Part shown: positions 34,732-44,847 of the stretch, one piece after another | Layout: each line of letters starts with the position of its first letter | How positions within the stretch are numbered: the stretch's first letter is position 1 | NCBI GenBank assembly: GCA_024235955.1 | Contig: JACKLJ010000003.1 | Span: 395,201-459,200 of the forward strand | Direction: 5' to 3' | Origin: Burkholderiaceae bacterium | GTDB lineage: Bacteria > Pseudomonadota > Gammaproteobacteria > Burkholderiales > Burkholderiaceae_C | Length of the DNA stretch: 64,000 bases | The notes under the pieces: model-generated | Database searches by the model: none | Told to the model about the DNA's origin: nothing | The model's input: only the letters and a program-made list of their open reading frames with translations | Made by a program: the position numbers and the translations under genes

Positions 34732-35586
34732 TCAAGGCTGCTTGCCGGCGGCGCAGGCGCCGTCCTTGCAGCCGAGCCAGTCGAGCAGCTGGCGCAGCTT
34801 GGCCTCGGTACCGGTGTCGAAGCCCTGGATGCCGATGGACTTGAGCACTTCCTGCCCTTCGGCTGAGTTCGGCAGCGCCAGCAACGCTTTCTGCATGGCA
34901 CCGATCTGCTCGCTGCTGAACACCTTGCCAGCCACCAGCGGGAAATAGGGCTGCGTCACGCTCTTGTGCAGGATCGTGCCGCCGGCCTTGACCCACTTGC
35001 GTGCCGCGCCCGAGTAGGACGCGATGGCCCCCACCTTGGCGAAGCCGTTGTCCACGTAGAAGGTCACCGCTTCCTGTTCGCGCACGTAATTCACGTCTTC
35101 CCTGGCGAGGTCGATGCCCTGATTGCGCAGCTCGGCGGTGCAGAACTTGGTCATGTAGGCCACTTTCTCCGGCATCACGATCTTCTGGCCCTTGATGTCG
35201 GCCAGGGTCTTGATGGGGGAGTCCTTGCCGACCACGATCAGGCACTGGCCGTCGGGCCTGGCGCTGGCCACGTAGCGGTAGCCGTAGTCGCGCAGGCCGC
35301 GCGCCGGGTAGTCGCTGGGCCGGGCCATGGCCAGGTCAAGCCGGCCGGATTTCATGCCTTCCTCCAGCTGGGCGAACTCGCGCACGAAGACCACGTTGAC
35401 CTGGTGGCCGTCGCCCAGCGCCTTTTCCAGGGCCGCGGCCAGGCCGCCGTACTTGAGCACCACGCGGGCGTGGTCGGTACCGCCAGACGTACCCTCGCTC
35501 ACGCCAAACATGTAGTTGCGCGCCTGGGCCGCCAAGGGAAGCGTGGCCGCGATGGCAAGCAGCAGAGCAGTAAGCGGCTTTGGCAT
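34732..35586 (-). CDS. PhnD-like phosphate/phosphonate-binding periplasmic protein
   Basis: A 284-residue exported substrate-binding protein of the PhnD family. The signal peptide is MPKPLTALLLAIAATLPLAA, then QARN. The binding fold shows MARPSDYPARGL and VVGKDSPIKTLADIKGQKI. Two pairs of Cys lie at the end (WLGCKDGACAAG). No permease or ATPase gene is adjacent, so it is an orphan receptor; some members bind compounds other than phosphonates. ATG 35586. It is convergent with xerC and divergent from rlmI. Confidence 0.8.
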   Translation of the reverse strand: MPKPLTALLLAIAATLPLAAQARNYMFGVSEGTSGGTDHARVVLKYGGLAAALEKALGDGHQVNVVFVREFAQLEEGMKSGRLDLAMARPSDYPARGLRDYGYRYVASARPDGQCLIVVGKDSPIKTLADIKGQKIVMPEKVAYMTKFCTAELRNQGIDLAREDVNYVREQEAVTFYVDNGFAKVGAIASYSGAARKWVKAGGTILHKSVTQPYFPLVAGKVFSSEQIGAMQKALLALPNSAEGQEVLKSIGIQGFDTGTEAKLRQLLDWLGCKDGACAAGKQP

Positions 35587-35750
35587 GGTCTATTTCCGAA
35601 ACTTTCCGATACCGAAAAGTGTAGGCCGGACCAATATAAAAGCAAGCTTTTGTATCAAATTAAGGGTTTCCCCGAAGCAGGGCTGGCGGCGCATATGCGT
35701 CAGGAGGCTGCCCAGGCACCGGGCGGCGGCGGCGCGGCACAATCCGGCCC

Positions 35751-36974
<1,224 letters not shown>

Positions 36975-36975
36975 G

Positions 36976-37036
36976 GAAAATGTGGCTCCAGCCCAATTTT
37001 GACGGTCGCAGGCAGCTATCGTTGAAATAGCAATCC
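36976..37036 (-). repeat. Dispersed palindromic repeat between rlmI and the GTPase gene
   Basis: On the minus strand: CTATTTCAACGATAGCTGCC, TGCGACCGTCAAAATTGGGC, TGGAGCCACATTTTCC. It starts within a few bases of the rlmI stop. Confidence 0.85.
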
Positions 37037-37157
37037 TGAAGCCCGCAAGGGCAGGTCGCTGCCGCCTGCGCGGGGTCGCCCGAGCCACTACACTGCTCGT
37101 TTCCCCCGTAGCCAACCCATCCGCGCACTCCGCCAAGGAAACGCGCTACCGCCTGCC

Positions 37158-38216
37158 ATGTCCCTCATCCCCGCCACCATCCTCACGGGCTTTCTCGGCT
37201 CCGGCAAGACCACGCTGCTCAAGCGCCTGCTGACCGAGGCGCACGGACAGAAGATCGCCGTGATCGAGAACGAGTTCGGCGAGGAGAACATCGACAACGA
37301 CATCCTGGTCACCGACGCCAAGGAGCAGATCATCCAGATGAGCAACGGCTGCATCTGCTGCACCATCCGCGAAGACCTGCGCGCCACGCTGGCCGACCTG
37401 GCGGCCAAGAAGCGCAAGGGCGAGCTGGATTTCGAGCGCGTGGTGATCGAAACCACCGGCCTTGCCGACCCGGGCCCGGTGGCGCAGACCTTTTTCATGG
37501 ACGACGAGATCGCCGAGGCCTATCTGCTGGACGCCATCGTCACGCTGGTGGACGCCAAGCACGCCGCCCAGCAGCTGAACGACCGTGTGGAGGCGCAACG
37601 CCAGGTGGGCTTTGCCGACCAGATCTTCATCAGCAAGGCCGATCTGGTCACGGCCGACGAGCTTGAGGCGCTGCAGCACCGCCTCAAGCACATGAACCCG
37701 CGCGCGCCGCAGCAGGTGGTGCATTTCGGCGAAGTGCCGATCCAGCAGGTGTTCGATCTGCGTGGCTTCAACCTGAACGCCAAGCTCGACCTCGACCCGG
37801 ATTTCCTGGCCGAGGACGAGCACGACCACCATCACGACCATGACCATGCTCATGGCGAGCACTGCGACCACCCTTCGCACCAGCACGGCCACGGGCACGC
37901 CTACCACCATCACCACGACGACGACGTCAAGAGCTTCGTGTTCCGCTCCGAGCGCGCGTTCGACCCGGCCAAGCTGGAAGACTTCCTGGGCGCCATCGTC
38001 AACATCTATGGCCCGCGCATGCTGCGCTACAAGGGCGTGCTGTGGATGAAGGGCACCGAGCGCAAGGTCATCTTCCAGGGCGTGCACCAGCTCATGGGCA
38101 GCGACCTCGGCCCGGCCTGGAAGGAGGGCGAGCCGCGCGTGAGCAAGATGGTGTTCATCGGCATCGACCTGCCGCGCGACATCCTGGAGCAGGGCCTGGA
38201 ACAGACGCTCAGCTGA
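37158..38216 (+). CDS. COG0523 (CobW/ZNG-like) metal-chaperone GTPase
   Basis: A 352-residue G3E GTPase. Walker A is GFLGSGKTTLL, the metal-binding CxCC motif is GCICC (C65, C67, C68), Walker B/switch is ETTGLADPGPV and the base-recognition motif is SKADL. A His/Asp-rich loop at about 220-255 (HDHHHDHDHAHGEHCDH) separates it from the CobW C-terminal domain. Members deliver zinc or other metals to client enzymes under shortage. dksA follows 270 bp later on the same strand, and the client is unknown. ATG at 37158. Confidence 0.9.
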   Translation: MSLIPATILTGFLGSGKTTLLKRLLTEAHGQKIAVIENEFGEENIDNDILVTDAKEQIIQMSNGCICCTIREDLRATLADLAAKKRKGELDFERVVIETTGLADPGPVAQTFFMDDEIAEAYLLDAIVTLVDAKHAAQQLNDRVEAQRQVGFADQIFISKADLVTADELEALQHRLKHMNPRAPQQVVHFGEVPIQQVFDLRGFNLNAKLDLDPDFLAEDEHDHHHDHDHAHGEHCDHPSHQHGHGHAYHHHHDDDVKSFVFRSERAFDPAKLEDFLGAIVNIYGPRMLRYKGVLWMKGTERKVIFQGVHQLMGSDLGPAWKEGEPRVSKMVFIGIDLPRDILEQGLEQTLS

Positions 38217-38486
38217 GCCGCCGGGTGCGCGTGCACGGCCCCGATGTGGCCTGATCGCAACTTCGTCACGGTTGCGGCGCCCGGGTCCAGCCACGGCAGG
38301 TACGGCCCGCCGGGCGGGAGCCGATACAATCGCCGCCCGTGTCAGCGGCCCGGTGTCGCTGGCGGGTTGGCCCAAGAAGGTCTATAAGAAGGGCTTGCCC
38401 GGGTGAAAAAGACCCTGCTTCATCCGGGGACCATCTAGGAGCGATCAGGCGGCGCAAGGAGCTGCCCGGCCGTTCGGGAGACTTTA
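38217..38486 (+). promoter_or_regulatory. dksA leader and candidate promoter region
   Basis: A 270-bp gap. A -10-like TACAAT lies at 38325-38330 in the context GCCGATACAATCGCC; the -35 position has no good match. That would give a leader of about 150 nt before the dksA GTG, with several self-complementary stretches (for example GGGCTTGCCCGGG). No gene was seen. A Zur-like AT dyad was looked for and not found. Confidence 0.35.
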
Positions 38487-39266
38487 GTGAAACAAGCGGC
38501 TGAAAAGGGCGCGACGAAGAAGCAGCCGGCGGCGAAGAAGCCGGCCGCTGCGTCGGCAGCCAAGACGGCGGCAGTCAAGAAAGCCGCTCCGGCCAGGCCC
38601 GCGGGTGCGAAAGCCGTTGCCGCCAAGGCACCGGCGCGCAAGCCTGCTCCCGCGGCCGCTCCCGCCAAGAAGCCGCCATCCGCCGCCACCGGGGTCACCA
38701 AGCCCAAGGCGGCGGCCTCACCCCCACCCGCTGCGAGCGTGCCGCACGCCACAGCCAAGAAAGAACTGCCCATGCCCGCTGTTGCCGTGGCGCCCGTGCC
38801 GGTGCCCATCAAGAAAGACCCCAAGTTGGCCAACAACTGGAAGAAGAAGACCGCCGACGAGCTGAGCGACGCCGAAGTCATCGCCATGCCGGACGACGAG
38901 TACATGAACGACAAGCAGATGGCGTTCTTCCGCCACAAGCTGGTGCAACTCAAGAACGACATCCTGGCCAACGCCGGCCAGACCACCGAGAACCTGCGCG
39001 AGGACACGGTGGTCGTGCCCGACCCGGCCGACCGCGCCACCATCGAGGAAGAGCATGCGCTGGAGCTGCGCACGCGCGACCGCGAGCGCAAGCTGCTGAA
39101 GAAGATCGAGCAGTCCATCGCCCGCATCGACGCCGGCGACTATGGCTACTGCGACGAGACCGGCGAGCCCATTGGCGTGGGCCGCCTGCTGGCGCGCCCC
39201 ACCGCCACGCTGTCGCTGGAAGCGCAGCAGCGGCGCGAGCTCAAGCAGAAGATGTTCGGCGACTGA
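38487..39266 (+). CDS. dksA: RNA polymerase-binding transcription factor DksA (zinc-ligand-poor form)
   Basis: A 259-residue DksA that works with ppGpp on RNA polymerase. The conserved core spans about residues 130-259, including the coiled-coil tip D179-P-A-D182-R-A184 (DxxDxA). The zinc finger of E. coli DksA (four Cys) is reduced to one: C222 remains, while the other three positions are Thr225, Ser243 and Ala246. It is therefore a zinc-independent type like Pseudomonas DksA2. Residues 1-110 are an extra Lys/Ala/Pro-rich tail, histone H1-like, absent from E. coli. GTG at 38487. It lies next to a COG0523 GTPase gene. Confidence 0.93.
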   Translation: MKQAAEKGATKKQPAAKKPAAASAAKTAAVKKAAPARPAGAKAVAAKAPARKPAPAAAPAKKPPSAATGVTKPKAAASPPPAASVPHATAKKELPMPAVAVAPVPVPIKKDPKLANNWKKKTADELSDAEVIAMPDDEYMNDKQMAFFRHKLVQLKNDILANAGQTTENLREDTVVVPDPADRATIEEEHALELRTRDRERKLLKKIEQSIARIDAGDYGYCDETGEPIGVGRLLARPTATLSLEAQQRRELKQKMFGD

Positions 39267-39299
39267 CACGTCAGCGCGCGCAGCAGGCACAATGGTCCC

Positions 39300-41105
39300 A
39301 TGAGCAAGGATTCGGTACCGGGCGGTTTGCTGTCCAAGGTCGTCAAGTTCGTCAAGAACCCGACGACCAACTGGGCCGATCTCGATCGCCCGGAAGACAA
39401 CGCCGTCGACGAAGCCTCGCGGCAGGCGCTCAAGGAGATGATCGAGCGCAAGCGCCGCAACGACTTCGTGCGCAACCGCGAGTTCGACATGCTGCGCAAG
39501 GTGCGTCGGCGCGAGGCGCTGAGCGCGCAGGAGGGCGCCGCGAGCCCCTCCTTCTATCCCAGCAGCCTGCCGGCCAATACCGGCGAGCGCGCCGCCACCA
39601 TCGAGAAGATCGACCAGATCGAGGCGCAGATGGCCGGCTCCTGGTTCAAGCCCAAGCCGGGCGATGCCGTGGGGGCTCCCACGGCAGCGATGACGCGACC
39701 ATTGTCCGAAGATGCCGCGCCACCTCCCGGCATGGCCGGCGCATCGGCCGACAGCTACGCGCCCACGCTGCCCGCTGATCTGGTGTACGGCCAGGGTGCG
39801 GCTGGCACGACGGTGGCGGCGCCTTACCCCTCGGCGGAAGGCGCTGGCTTCGCGTTCGCGCCCACGGAGGCTGCCGCCATGCCCGGGGCCGTGGCGCCGG
39901 ATCCGGCCACCATGGACACCGTCCCGCCCATGCTGCCCGACCTGCCGCCGGCAGCCGGTCTGCCCGAGCCGGACGACGTACTCACGGCCGAGAACCTGGA
40001 TCCGGAACTCGAAGAAGCCGCCATCCGCTTCGCCAACGGCGACACCGAGGGAGCAGAAGCCTCCCTGCTGGCGCTGCTGGGCGACCAGGGCACGCGCGGT
40101 GAGCACGTCGACACCTGGCTGGCGCTGTTCGACCTGTACCGCGCCAGCGGGCAGCAGGCCAAGTTCGACGAGGCCGCGTTCGATTTCGCCAGCCGCTTCG
40201 GCCGCTCGGCGCCGCAATGGTCGCTGGGGCCGGATGCGGGTCCGGCCAGCGGGCCGGTGTCGCTGGCGCCGGTGCAGGCACCGGCGCCGGGCGAAGCGGT
40301 GCGCATGCATTGGATCTGTCCATCGGTGCTGGGCTTGCAGTCGGTGGCGGCGCTGAATGCCAGCCTGCAGCGCAACCCCGCGCCCTGGCACGTCGACTGG
40401 CGCAACCTCAAGTCTGTCGAGGACGTCGCGCTGCCGGCCCTGGTAGAGGCGCTGCGGCGCTGGGGCAACACCCGCGGCAAGTACGGCCTGCGCGGCGCCG
40501 ACCATCTGCTCCAGCTGCTGACCGAGCATTCGCCCACCGACGACCGTTCCGTCGATCCCCAATGGTGGAGTGCGCGGCTCGCGCTGCTGCGCGTGATGAA
40601 CGAACTGGACGAGTTCGAGCTGGTGGCGCTGAACTACTGCGTCACCTACGAGGTGTCGCCGCCCTCCTGGGAAGACCCGCTGAACCAGTTCGTCCGGCTT
40701 GACGACGCCGGCGTGACCCTGCCGCCGCCGCAAGACGACATGGCGCAGCAGGGCGGACAGGGCTTCGCGCCGACCGACGTGACGCCCCCGGCCCCCAGGC
40801 TCGAAGCCGAGAACGGTCGCGTCAAGGGCGTGCTGGTGGGCGTGATCACCGACGATGTGGAGAAGGCCCTGAAGCCGGTGAGCGTGGCTACGGACGGGGC
40901 GGCGAGCGTGCAGCTGATCGAGCTCAACTGCCGCCAGCTCGAGCGCATGGACTTTGGTGCTGCCGGGGCACTGCTGAACTGGGTCACCATGCAGAAGGCG
41001 CTCAAGCGCGAGGTGAGCCTGCGGCAGGTCAACCGGCTGGTGGGCGCCTTCTTCGGCGTGATCGGCATCCACGAAGCCGCCCGCGTGGTGGTGCGCAAGG
41101 ACTAG
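39300..41105 (+). CDS. STAS-domain protein with FimV/TPR-like segment
   Basis: A 601-residue cytosolic protein of unknown function. The N-terminus (about 1-75) is charged and helical (ALKEMIERKRRNDFVRNREF). Residues 100-235 are Pro/Ala-rich and disordered. Around 240-310 lies a short helical-repeat segment (TEGAEASLLALLGDQ, then LFDLYRASGQQAKFDEAAFD) like the FimV C-terminal domain. The final 110 residues resemble a STAS/MlaB-type domain (SVQLIELNCRQLERMDF, then ALKREVSLRQVNRLVGAFF). It lies between dksA and hslV on the same strand. ATG at 39300, 33 bp after the dksA stop. Confidence 0.7.
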   Translation: MSKDSVPGGLLSKVVKFVKNPTTNWADLDRPEDNAVDEASRQALKEMIERKRRNDFVRNREFDMLRKVRRREALSAQEGAASPSFYPSSLPANTGERAATIEKIDQIEAQMAGSWFKPKPGDAVGAPTAAMTRPLSEDAAPPPGMAGASADSYAPTLPADLVYGQGAAGTTVAAPYPSAEGAGFAFAPTEAAAMPGAVAPDPATMDTVPPMLPDLPPAAGLPEPDDVLTAENLDPELEEAAIRFANGDTEGAEASLLALLGDQGTRGEHVDTWLALFDLYRASGQQAKFDEAAFDFASRFGRSAPQWSLGPDAGPASGPVSLAPVQAPAPGEAVRMHWICPSVLGLQSVAALNASLQRNPAPWHVDWRNLKSVEDVALPALVEALRRWGNTRGKYGLRGADHLLQLLTEHSPTDDRSVDPQWWSARLALLRVMNELDEFELVALNYCVTYEVSPPSWEDPLNQFVRLDDAGVTLPPPQDDMAQQGGQGFAPTDVTPPAPRLEAENGRVKGVLVGVITDDVEKALKPVSVATDGAASVQLIELNCRQLERMDFGAAGALLNWVTMQKALKREVSLRQVNRLVGAFFGVIGIHEAARVVVRKD

Positions 41106-41181
41106 GGGCTGTCAACGCTGTCCGGCGCGCTGCGCCTGCACGCGGGCTTGTATTCGACGTGACCGCCCGCATCTAGCCCGG

Positions 41182-41727
41182 ATGGACGTCTTTCACGGAA
41201 CCACCATCGTCAGCGTGCGGCGCCAGACACCCGATGGCTGGCAGGTTGCCATCGGCGGCGACGGTCAGGTCACGCTGGGCAACATCGTCGTCAAGGGCTC
41301 GGCCCGCAAGGTGCGCAAGCTCTACCACGGCAGGGTGCTGGCGGGTTTTGCCGGTGCCACGGCCGATGCCTTCACGCTGTTCGAGCGCTTCGAGGCCAAG
41401 CTGGAAAAGCACCAGGGCCACCTCACCCGCGCCGCCATCGAGCTGACCAAGGACTGGCGCACCGACCGCGTGCTGCGCCGCCTGGAGGCCATGCTGGCGG
41501 TGGCCGACCAGGAAGCCTCGCTCATCATCACCGGCAACGGCGATGTGCTGGAGCCCGAGCACGGCCTGGTCGCCATCGGCTCCGGCGGGCCGTACGCGCA
41601 GGCAGCGGCCAAGGCGCTGCTCGACCACACCGATCTGCCGGCCGACCAGGTGGTGAAGAAGGCGCTGGAGATCGCCGGCGAGCTGTGCATCTACACCAAC
41701 ATGCACCACACGGTCGAGACGCTTTGA
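41182..41727 (+). CDS. hslV: ATP-dependent protease HslV, peptidase subunit
   Basis: A 181-residue N-terminal-nucleophile peptidase of the HslVU proteasome-like complex. The catalytic Thr is in FHGTTIVSVRR; removal of the leader (MDVFHG) exposes it. GSGGPYAQAAAKALLDHTDL is the conserved C-terminal stretch. ATG 41182. hslU follows 94 bp later, with a dispersed repeat in between. In many bacteria the two genes are only a few bases apart. Confidence 0.97.
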   Translation: MDVFHGTTIVSVRRQTPDGWQVAIGGDGQVTLGNIVVKGSARKVRKLYHGRVLAGFAGATADAFTLFERFEAKLEKHQGHLTRAAIELTKDWRTDRVLRRLEAMLAVADQEASLIITGNGDVLEPEHGLVAIGSGGPYAQAAAKALLDHTDLPADQVVKKALEIAGELCIYTNMHHTVETL

Positions 41728-41749
41728 CGCATCCGGCACCGTTTTGCTT

Positions 41750-41812
41750 CTGAATTAATAGCTGCCTGCGCCCGTCATGCAAGGGCCAGAGCCTTGTTTC
41801 TTTTAAAAAAGG
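41750..41812 (+). repeat. Dispersed palindromic repeat between hslV and hslU
   Basis: One of the clearest copies: GAATTAATAGCTGCC, TGCGCCCGTCATGCAAGGGC, CAGAGCCTTG, then a T- and A-rich end. The final AAAAAAGGA serves as the ribosome-binding region of hslU. Confidence 0.9.
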
Positions 41813-41820
41813 ACGGCGTG

Positions 41821-43158
41821 ATGTCCTCCATGACCCCGCAGGAAATCGTCTCCGAACTCGACCGCCACATCGTCGGCCAGAAGGATGCCAAGCGCGCCGT
41901 GGCGATTGCCCTGCGCAACCGCTGGCGCCGCCAGCAGGTCGATGAAAAGCTGCGGCCGGAAATCACGCCCAAGAACATCCTGATGATCGGCCCCACGGGC
42001 GTGGGCAAGACCGAGATCGCGCGCCGACTGGCCCAGCTGGCGAATGCGCCTTTCATCAAGGTGGAGGCCACCAAGTTCACCGAAGTGGGCTACGTGGGCA
42101 AGGATGTCGACTCGATCATCCGCGACCTGGCCGAGATGGCCGTCAAGCAGACGCGCGAGCAGGAGATGAAGAAGCACCGCACGCGTGCCGAGGACCTGGC
42201 TGAAGACCGTGTGCTGGAAGTGCTGATTCCCTCGGCCCGCAATGCCGACGGCAGCCCCGCCGGCGCCGCTGGCGACGGCGCCGCGCGCCAGACCTTCCGC
42301 AAGAAGCTGCGCGAAGGCCAGCTCGACGACAAGGAGATCGAGATCGAGCTGGCCCAGCCCGCGCCGGCGCTGGAGGTCATGGGCCCCGCCGGCATGGAAG
42401 AGATGGCCGAGCAGCTGAAAAGCATGATCGGCAACCTGGGTTCCGGCAAGCGCAAGCTGCGGCGGGTGAAGATCGGCGAGGCGATGAAGCTGCTGGTGGA
42501 CGAGGAAGCCGGCAAGCTGCTCAACGAGGACGAGGTGCGGGCCCAGGCGCTGAAGAACCTGGAGCAGAACGGCATCGTTTTCATCGACGAGATCGACAAG
42601 GTGGCCTCGCGCAGCCTGGAGGGTGGCAGCAGTGCCGACGTGTCGCGCCAGGGCGTGCAGCGCGACCTGCTGCCGCTGGTGGAGGGCACCACCGTGAGCA
42701 CCAAGTACGGCATGGTGCGCACCGACCACATCCTGTTCATCGCCTCGGGGGCGTTCCACCTGTCCCGGCCGAGCGACCTGATTCCCGAGTTGCAGGGGCG
42801 CCTGCCGATCCGTGTGGAGCTGTCCTCGCTGTCCATCGAGGACTTCAAGGCCATTCTCACGCAGACCGACGCCTCGCTGGTGCGCCAGTACCAGGCCCTG
42901 CTGGCGACCGAGGGGGTGACGCTGGACTTCGCCGATGGCGGGGTCACCCGACTCGCCGAGATCGCCTGCGCGGTCAACGAATCGACCGAGAACATCGGCG
43001 CGCGCCGCCTGGCCACGGTGATGGAGCGCCTGCTCGACGAGGTCAGTTTCGACGCCACCCGGCTGGAAGGCCAGACGGTGACCATCGACGCTGCTTACGT
43101 CGACCAGCGCCTCTCTGCGCTGAGCCAGGACGAAGACCTCTCGCGCTACATCTTGTAG
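41821..43158 (+). CDS. hslU: ATP-dependent protease HslU, ATPase subunit
   Basis: A 445-residue AAA+ unfoldase that feeds HslV. Walker A is GPTGVGKTE, Walker B is VFIDEIDK; the I-domain includes an Ala/Gly-rich insert at about 140-165. The C-terminal DLSRYIL docks into HslV. The start is ATG 41821 (MSSMTPQEIVSELDRHIVGQ), with AAAAGGA at about 41808-41814 supplied by the end of a dispersed repeat. An upstream ATG at 41794 lies in the repeat and is less likely. Confidence 0.96.
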   Translation: MSSMTPQEIVSELDRHIVGQKDAKRAVAIALRNRWRRQQVDEKLRPEITPKNILMIGPTGVGKTEIARRLAQLANAPFIKVEATKFTEVGYVGKDVDSIIRDLAEMAVKQTREQEMKKHRTRAEDLAEDRVLEVLIPSARNADGSPAGAAGDGAARQTFRKKLREGQLDDKEIEIELAQPAPALEVMGPAGMEEMAEQLKSMIGNLGSGKRKLRRVKIGEAMKLLVDEEAGKLLNEDEVRAQALKNLEQNGIVFIDEIDKVASRSLEGGSSADVSRQGVQRDLLPLVEGTTVSTKYGMVRTDHILFIASGAFHLSRPSDLIPELQGRLPIRVELSSLSIEDFKAILTQTDASLVRQYQALLATEGVTLDFADGGVTRLAEIACAVNESTENIGARRLATVMERLLDEVSFDATRLEGQTVTIDAAYVDQRLSALSQDEDLSRYIL

Positions 43159-43491
43159 AGCGCCTCACGCTACACTGGCAAGGGCTGGCGCTCCATTGGG
43201 CCGATGGGGCCAGCCGCGTATGGCTGTTCACGCCACGCAGGCGCTGTTCGGCCTGCCTGCGCGGCCAAGTGTAAGCCGACACTTTCAGAACCACATCTAA
43301 GTGCTTGCACAGAAAGTGAAAATGCACACAAACAATGGTCAAAACACCAGCTAAAGCCTTGATTTCATTGAAATAATTTGTGCTTCGCGCCTTGCCCGGC
43401 TTGAAATACCTGCTACAGTGCAAAAAAGTGCATTTTTGTGGGATGGCGGGCCAGAAGCGCCGTGTCGTCCCTTCTTCTGGGGGTCTCCACG
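43159..43491 (+). promoter_or_regulatory. Upstream region of the dcw cluster with candidate promoter
   Basis: A 333-bp region with AT-richer sequence from 43270 to 43440. A sigma70-like pair TTGCCC (43392-43397), 16-bp spacer, TACAGT (43414-43419) would give a start near 43427. A small dyad CAAAAA-AGTGCA-TTTTTG lies at 43421-43438. Near 43238 the arms CGCAGGC and GCCTGCG could form a hairpin after hslU, but without a T-run. I see no gene. Clear MraZ boxes (TGGG spaced by 10 bp) were not found. Confidence 0.4.
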
Positions 43492-43920
43492 GTGTTTCAG
43501 GGTGCGTCGGCGCTCAATCTCGATGGCAAGGGTCGGCTGTCCGTGCCGGCCCGGCATCGTGATGTCCTGACGGCCGTGTGCGGTGGCCAGCTCACGGTCA
43601 CGCGCCACCCCCATGGCTGCCTGATGGTGTTCCCGCGCCCCGAGTGGGAGAAATTCCGCGAACGCATCGCCGAGCTGCCCATGTCGGCCCAGTGGTGGAA
43701 GCGCATCTTCCTGGGCAACGCGATGGACGTGGAGCTCGATGGCACCGGCCGCGTGCTGGTATCGCCCGAGCTGCGCGCCGCCGCCGGCCTGGAGCGGGAG
43801 GTGATCCTGATGGGCATGGGCCGTCACTTCGAGCTGTGGGACAAGGCGACCTACGAGGCCAAGGAAGCCGAAGCCATGCAGGGCGAAACGCCCGACGCGT
43901 TCAAGGAACTTTCCTTTTGA
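43492..43920 (+). CDS. mraZ: Transcriptional regulator MraZ
   Basis: A 142-residue AbrB-fold regulator that starts the dcw cluster and represses its own promoter in E. coli. Two MraZ repeats are visible, each with a DxxGR core (LDGKGRLSVPARHR and LDGTGRVLVSPELR). The start is GTG 43492 (VFQGASALNLDGKGR), which gives the canonical N-terminus. An in-frame TTG/ATG-type start at 43438 adds 18 unconserved residues. rsmH begins 12 bp after the stop. Confidence 0.95.
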   Translation: MFQGASALNLDGKGRLSVPARHRDVLTAVCGGQLTVTRHPHGCLMVFPRPEWEKFRERIAELPMSAQWWKRIFLGNAMDVELDGTGRVLVSPELRAAAGLEREVILMGMGRHFELWDKATYEAKEAEAMQGETPDAFKELSF

Positions 43921-43932
43921 AGGCCCGGGCGG

Positions 43933-44847
43933 GTGAGCGCATGGCAACACACCACGGTCTTGCTGGCAGAGGCGATCGAGCAACTCGTCACCTCGCCGGA
44001 CGGCATCTATGTGGACGGCACCTTCGGGCGGGGCGGCCATTCGCGTGCCATCTTGCAGCGCCTGTCGCCGGCCGGCCGTCTTATCGCGTTCGACAAGGAT
44101 CCGGAAGCGCTTGCCGCGGCCGAGGCGATCGGCGATGCGCGGCTCGAATTGCGCCACGCCAGCTTCACTGCCCTGGCGGAGCTGCCGCCGGCATCGGTGG
44201 CGGGGGTGCTGCTCGATCTGGGCGTCAGTTCGCCCCAGATCGACAACCCCGCGCGGGGTTTTTCTTTTCGTGCCGACGGCCCGCTGGACATGCGCATGGA
44301 CCCCACGCGCGGCCAGAGCGTGGCCGAGTGGCTGGCGCACGCGGGCGAACGCGAGATCGCGGAGGTGATTCGTGACTTCGGTGAAGAACGGTTTGCTGGC
44401 CCCATTGCAAAAGCGCTTGTTGCTCGCCGAACGCAACGGGGTCCGGTTGCAGGCACCCTCGAACTGGCCGAACTCGTGGCTGGCGCGGTCAAGACCCGCG
44501 AGCCGGGCCAGAACCCTGCAACGCGCACATTTCAGGCTTTTCGGATTTTCATCAACGCCGAGCTTGAAGAGCTCCCACAAGCCCTGGAGGCAAGCTTGAG
44601 CGTGCTGCAGCCCGGTGGCCGGCTGGCGGTGATCAGCTTCCATTCGCTGGAAGACCGCATCGTCAAGCAGTTCATCGCCCGCCACGCGCGCGAGGTGGTG
44701 GACCGCCGCGCGCCGTTCGCGCCGCCCGCGCCCACGCGGCTGCGCGAGATCGCCCGCATCAAGCCCGGCGCCGACGAGGTGGCGGCCAACCCGCGCGCGC
44801 GCAGCGCCATCCTGCGCGTGGCCGAACGCACCGGGGTGCCGGCATGA
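43933..44847 (+). CDS. rsmH: 16S rRNA m4C1402 methyltransferase
   Basis: A 304-residue SAM-dependent enzyme that methylates the N4 of C1402 in 16S rRNA (formerly MraW). The SAM motif is YVDGTFGRGGHSRAIL; DLGVSSPQIDNPARGFSF and FHSLEDRIVKQF are hallmark motifs. GTG at 43933 with GGGCGG-type spacing upstream. The stop overlaps the ftsL start by 4 bp. Confidence 0.97.
   Translation: MSAWQHTTVLLAEAIEQLVTSPDGIYVDGTFGRGGHSRAILQRLSPAGRLIAFDKDPEALAAAEAIGDARLELRHASFTALAELPPASVAGVLLDLGVSSPQIDNPARGFSFRADGPLDMRMDPTRGQSVAEWLAHAGEREIAEVIRDFGEERFAGPIAKALVARRTQRGPVAGTLELAELVAGAVKTREPGQNPATRTFQAFRIFINAELEELPQALEASLSVLQPGGRLAVISFHSLEDRIVKQFIARHAREVVDRRAPFAPPAPTRLREIARIKPGADEVAANPRARSAILRVAERTGVPA

Noticed and set aside
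43438..43500. MraZ-binding boxes (TGGG repeats) upstream of mraZ
   Set aside because: GGG triplets occur near 43440-43480, but the spacing is not the regular 10 bp of known boxes.
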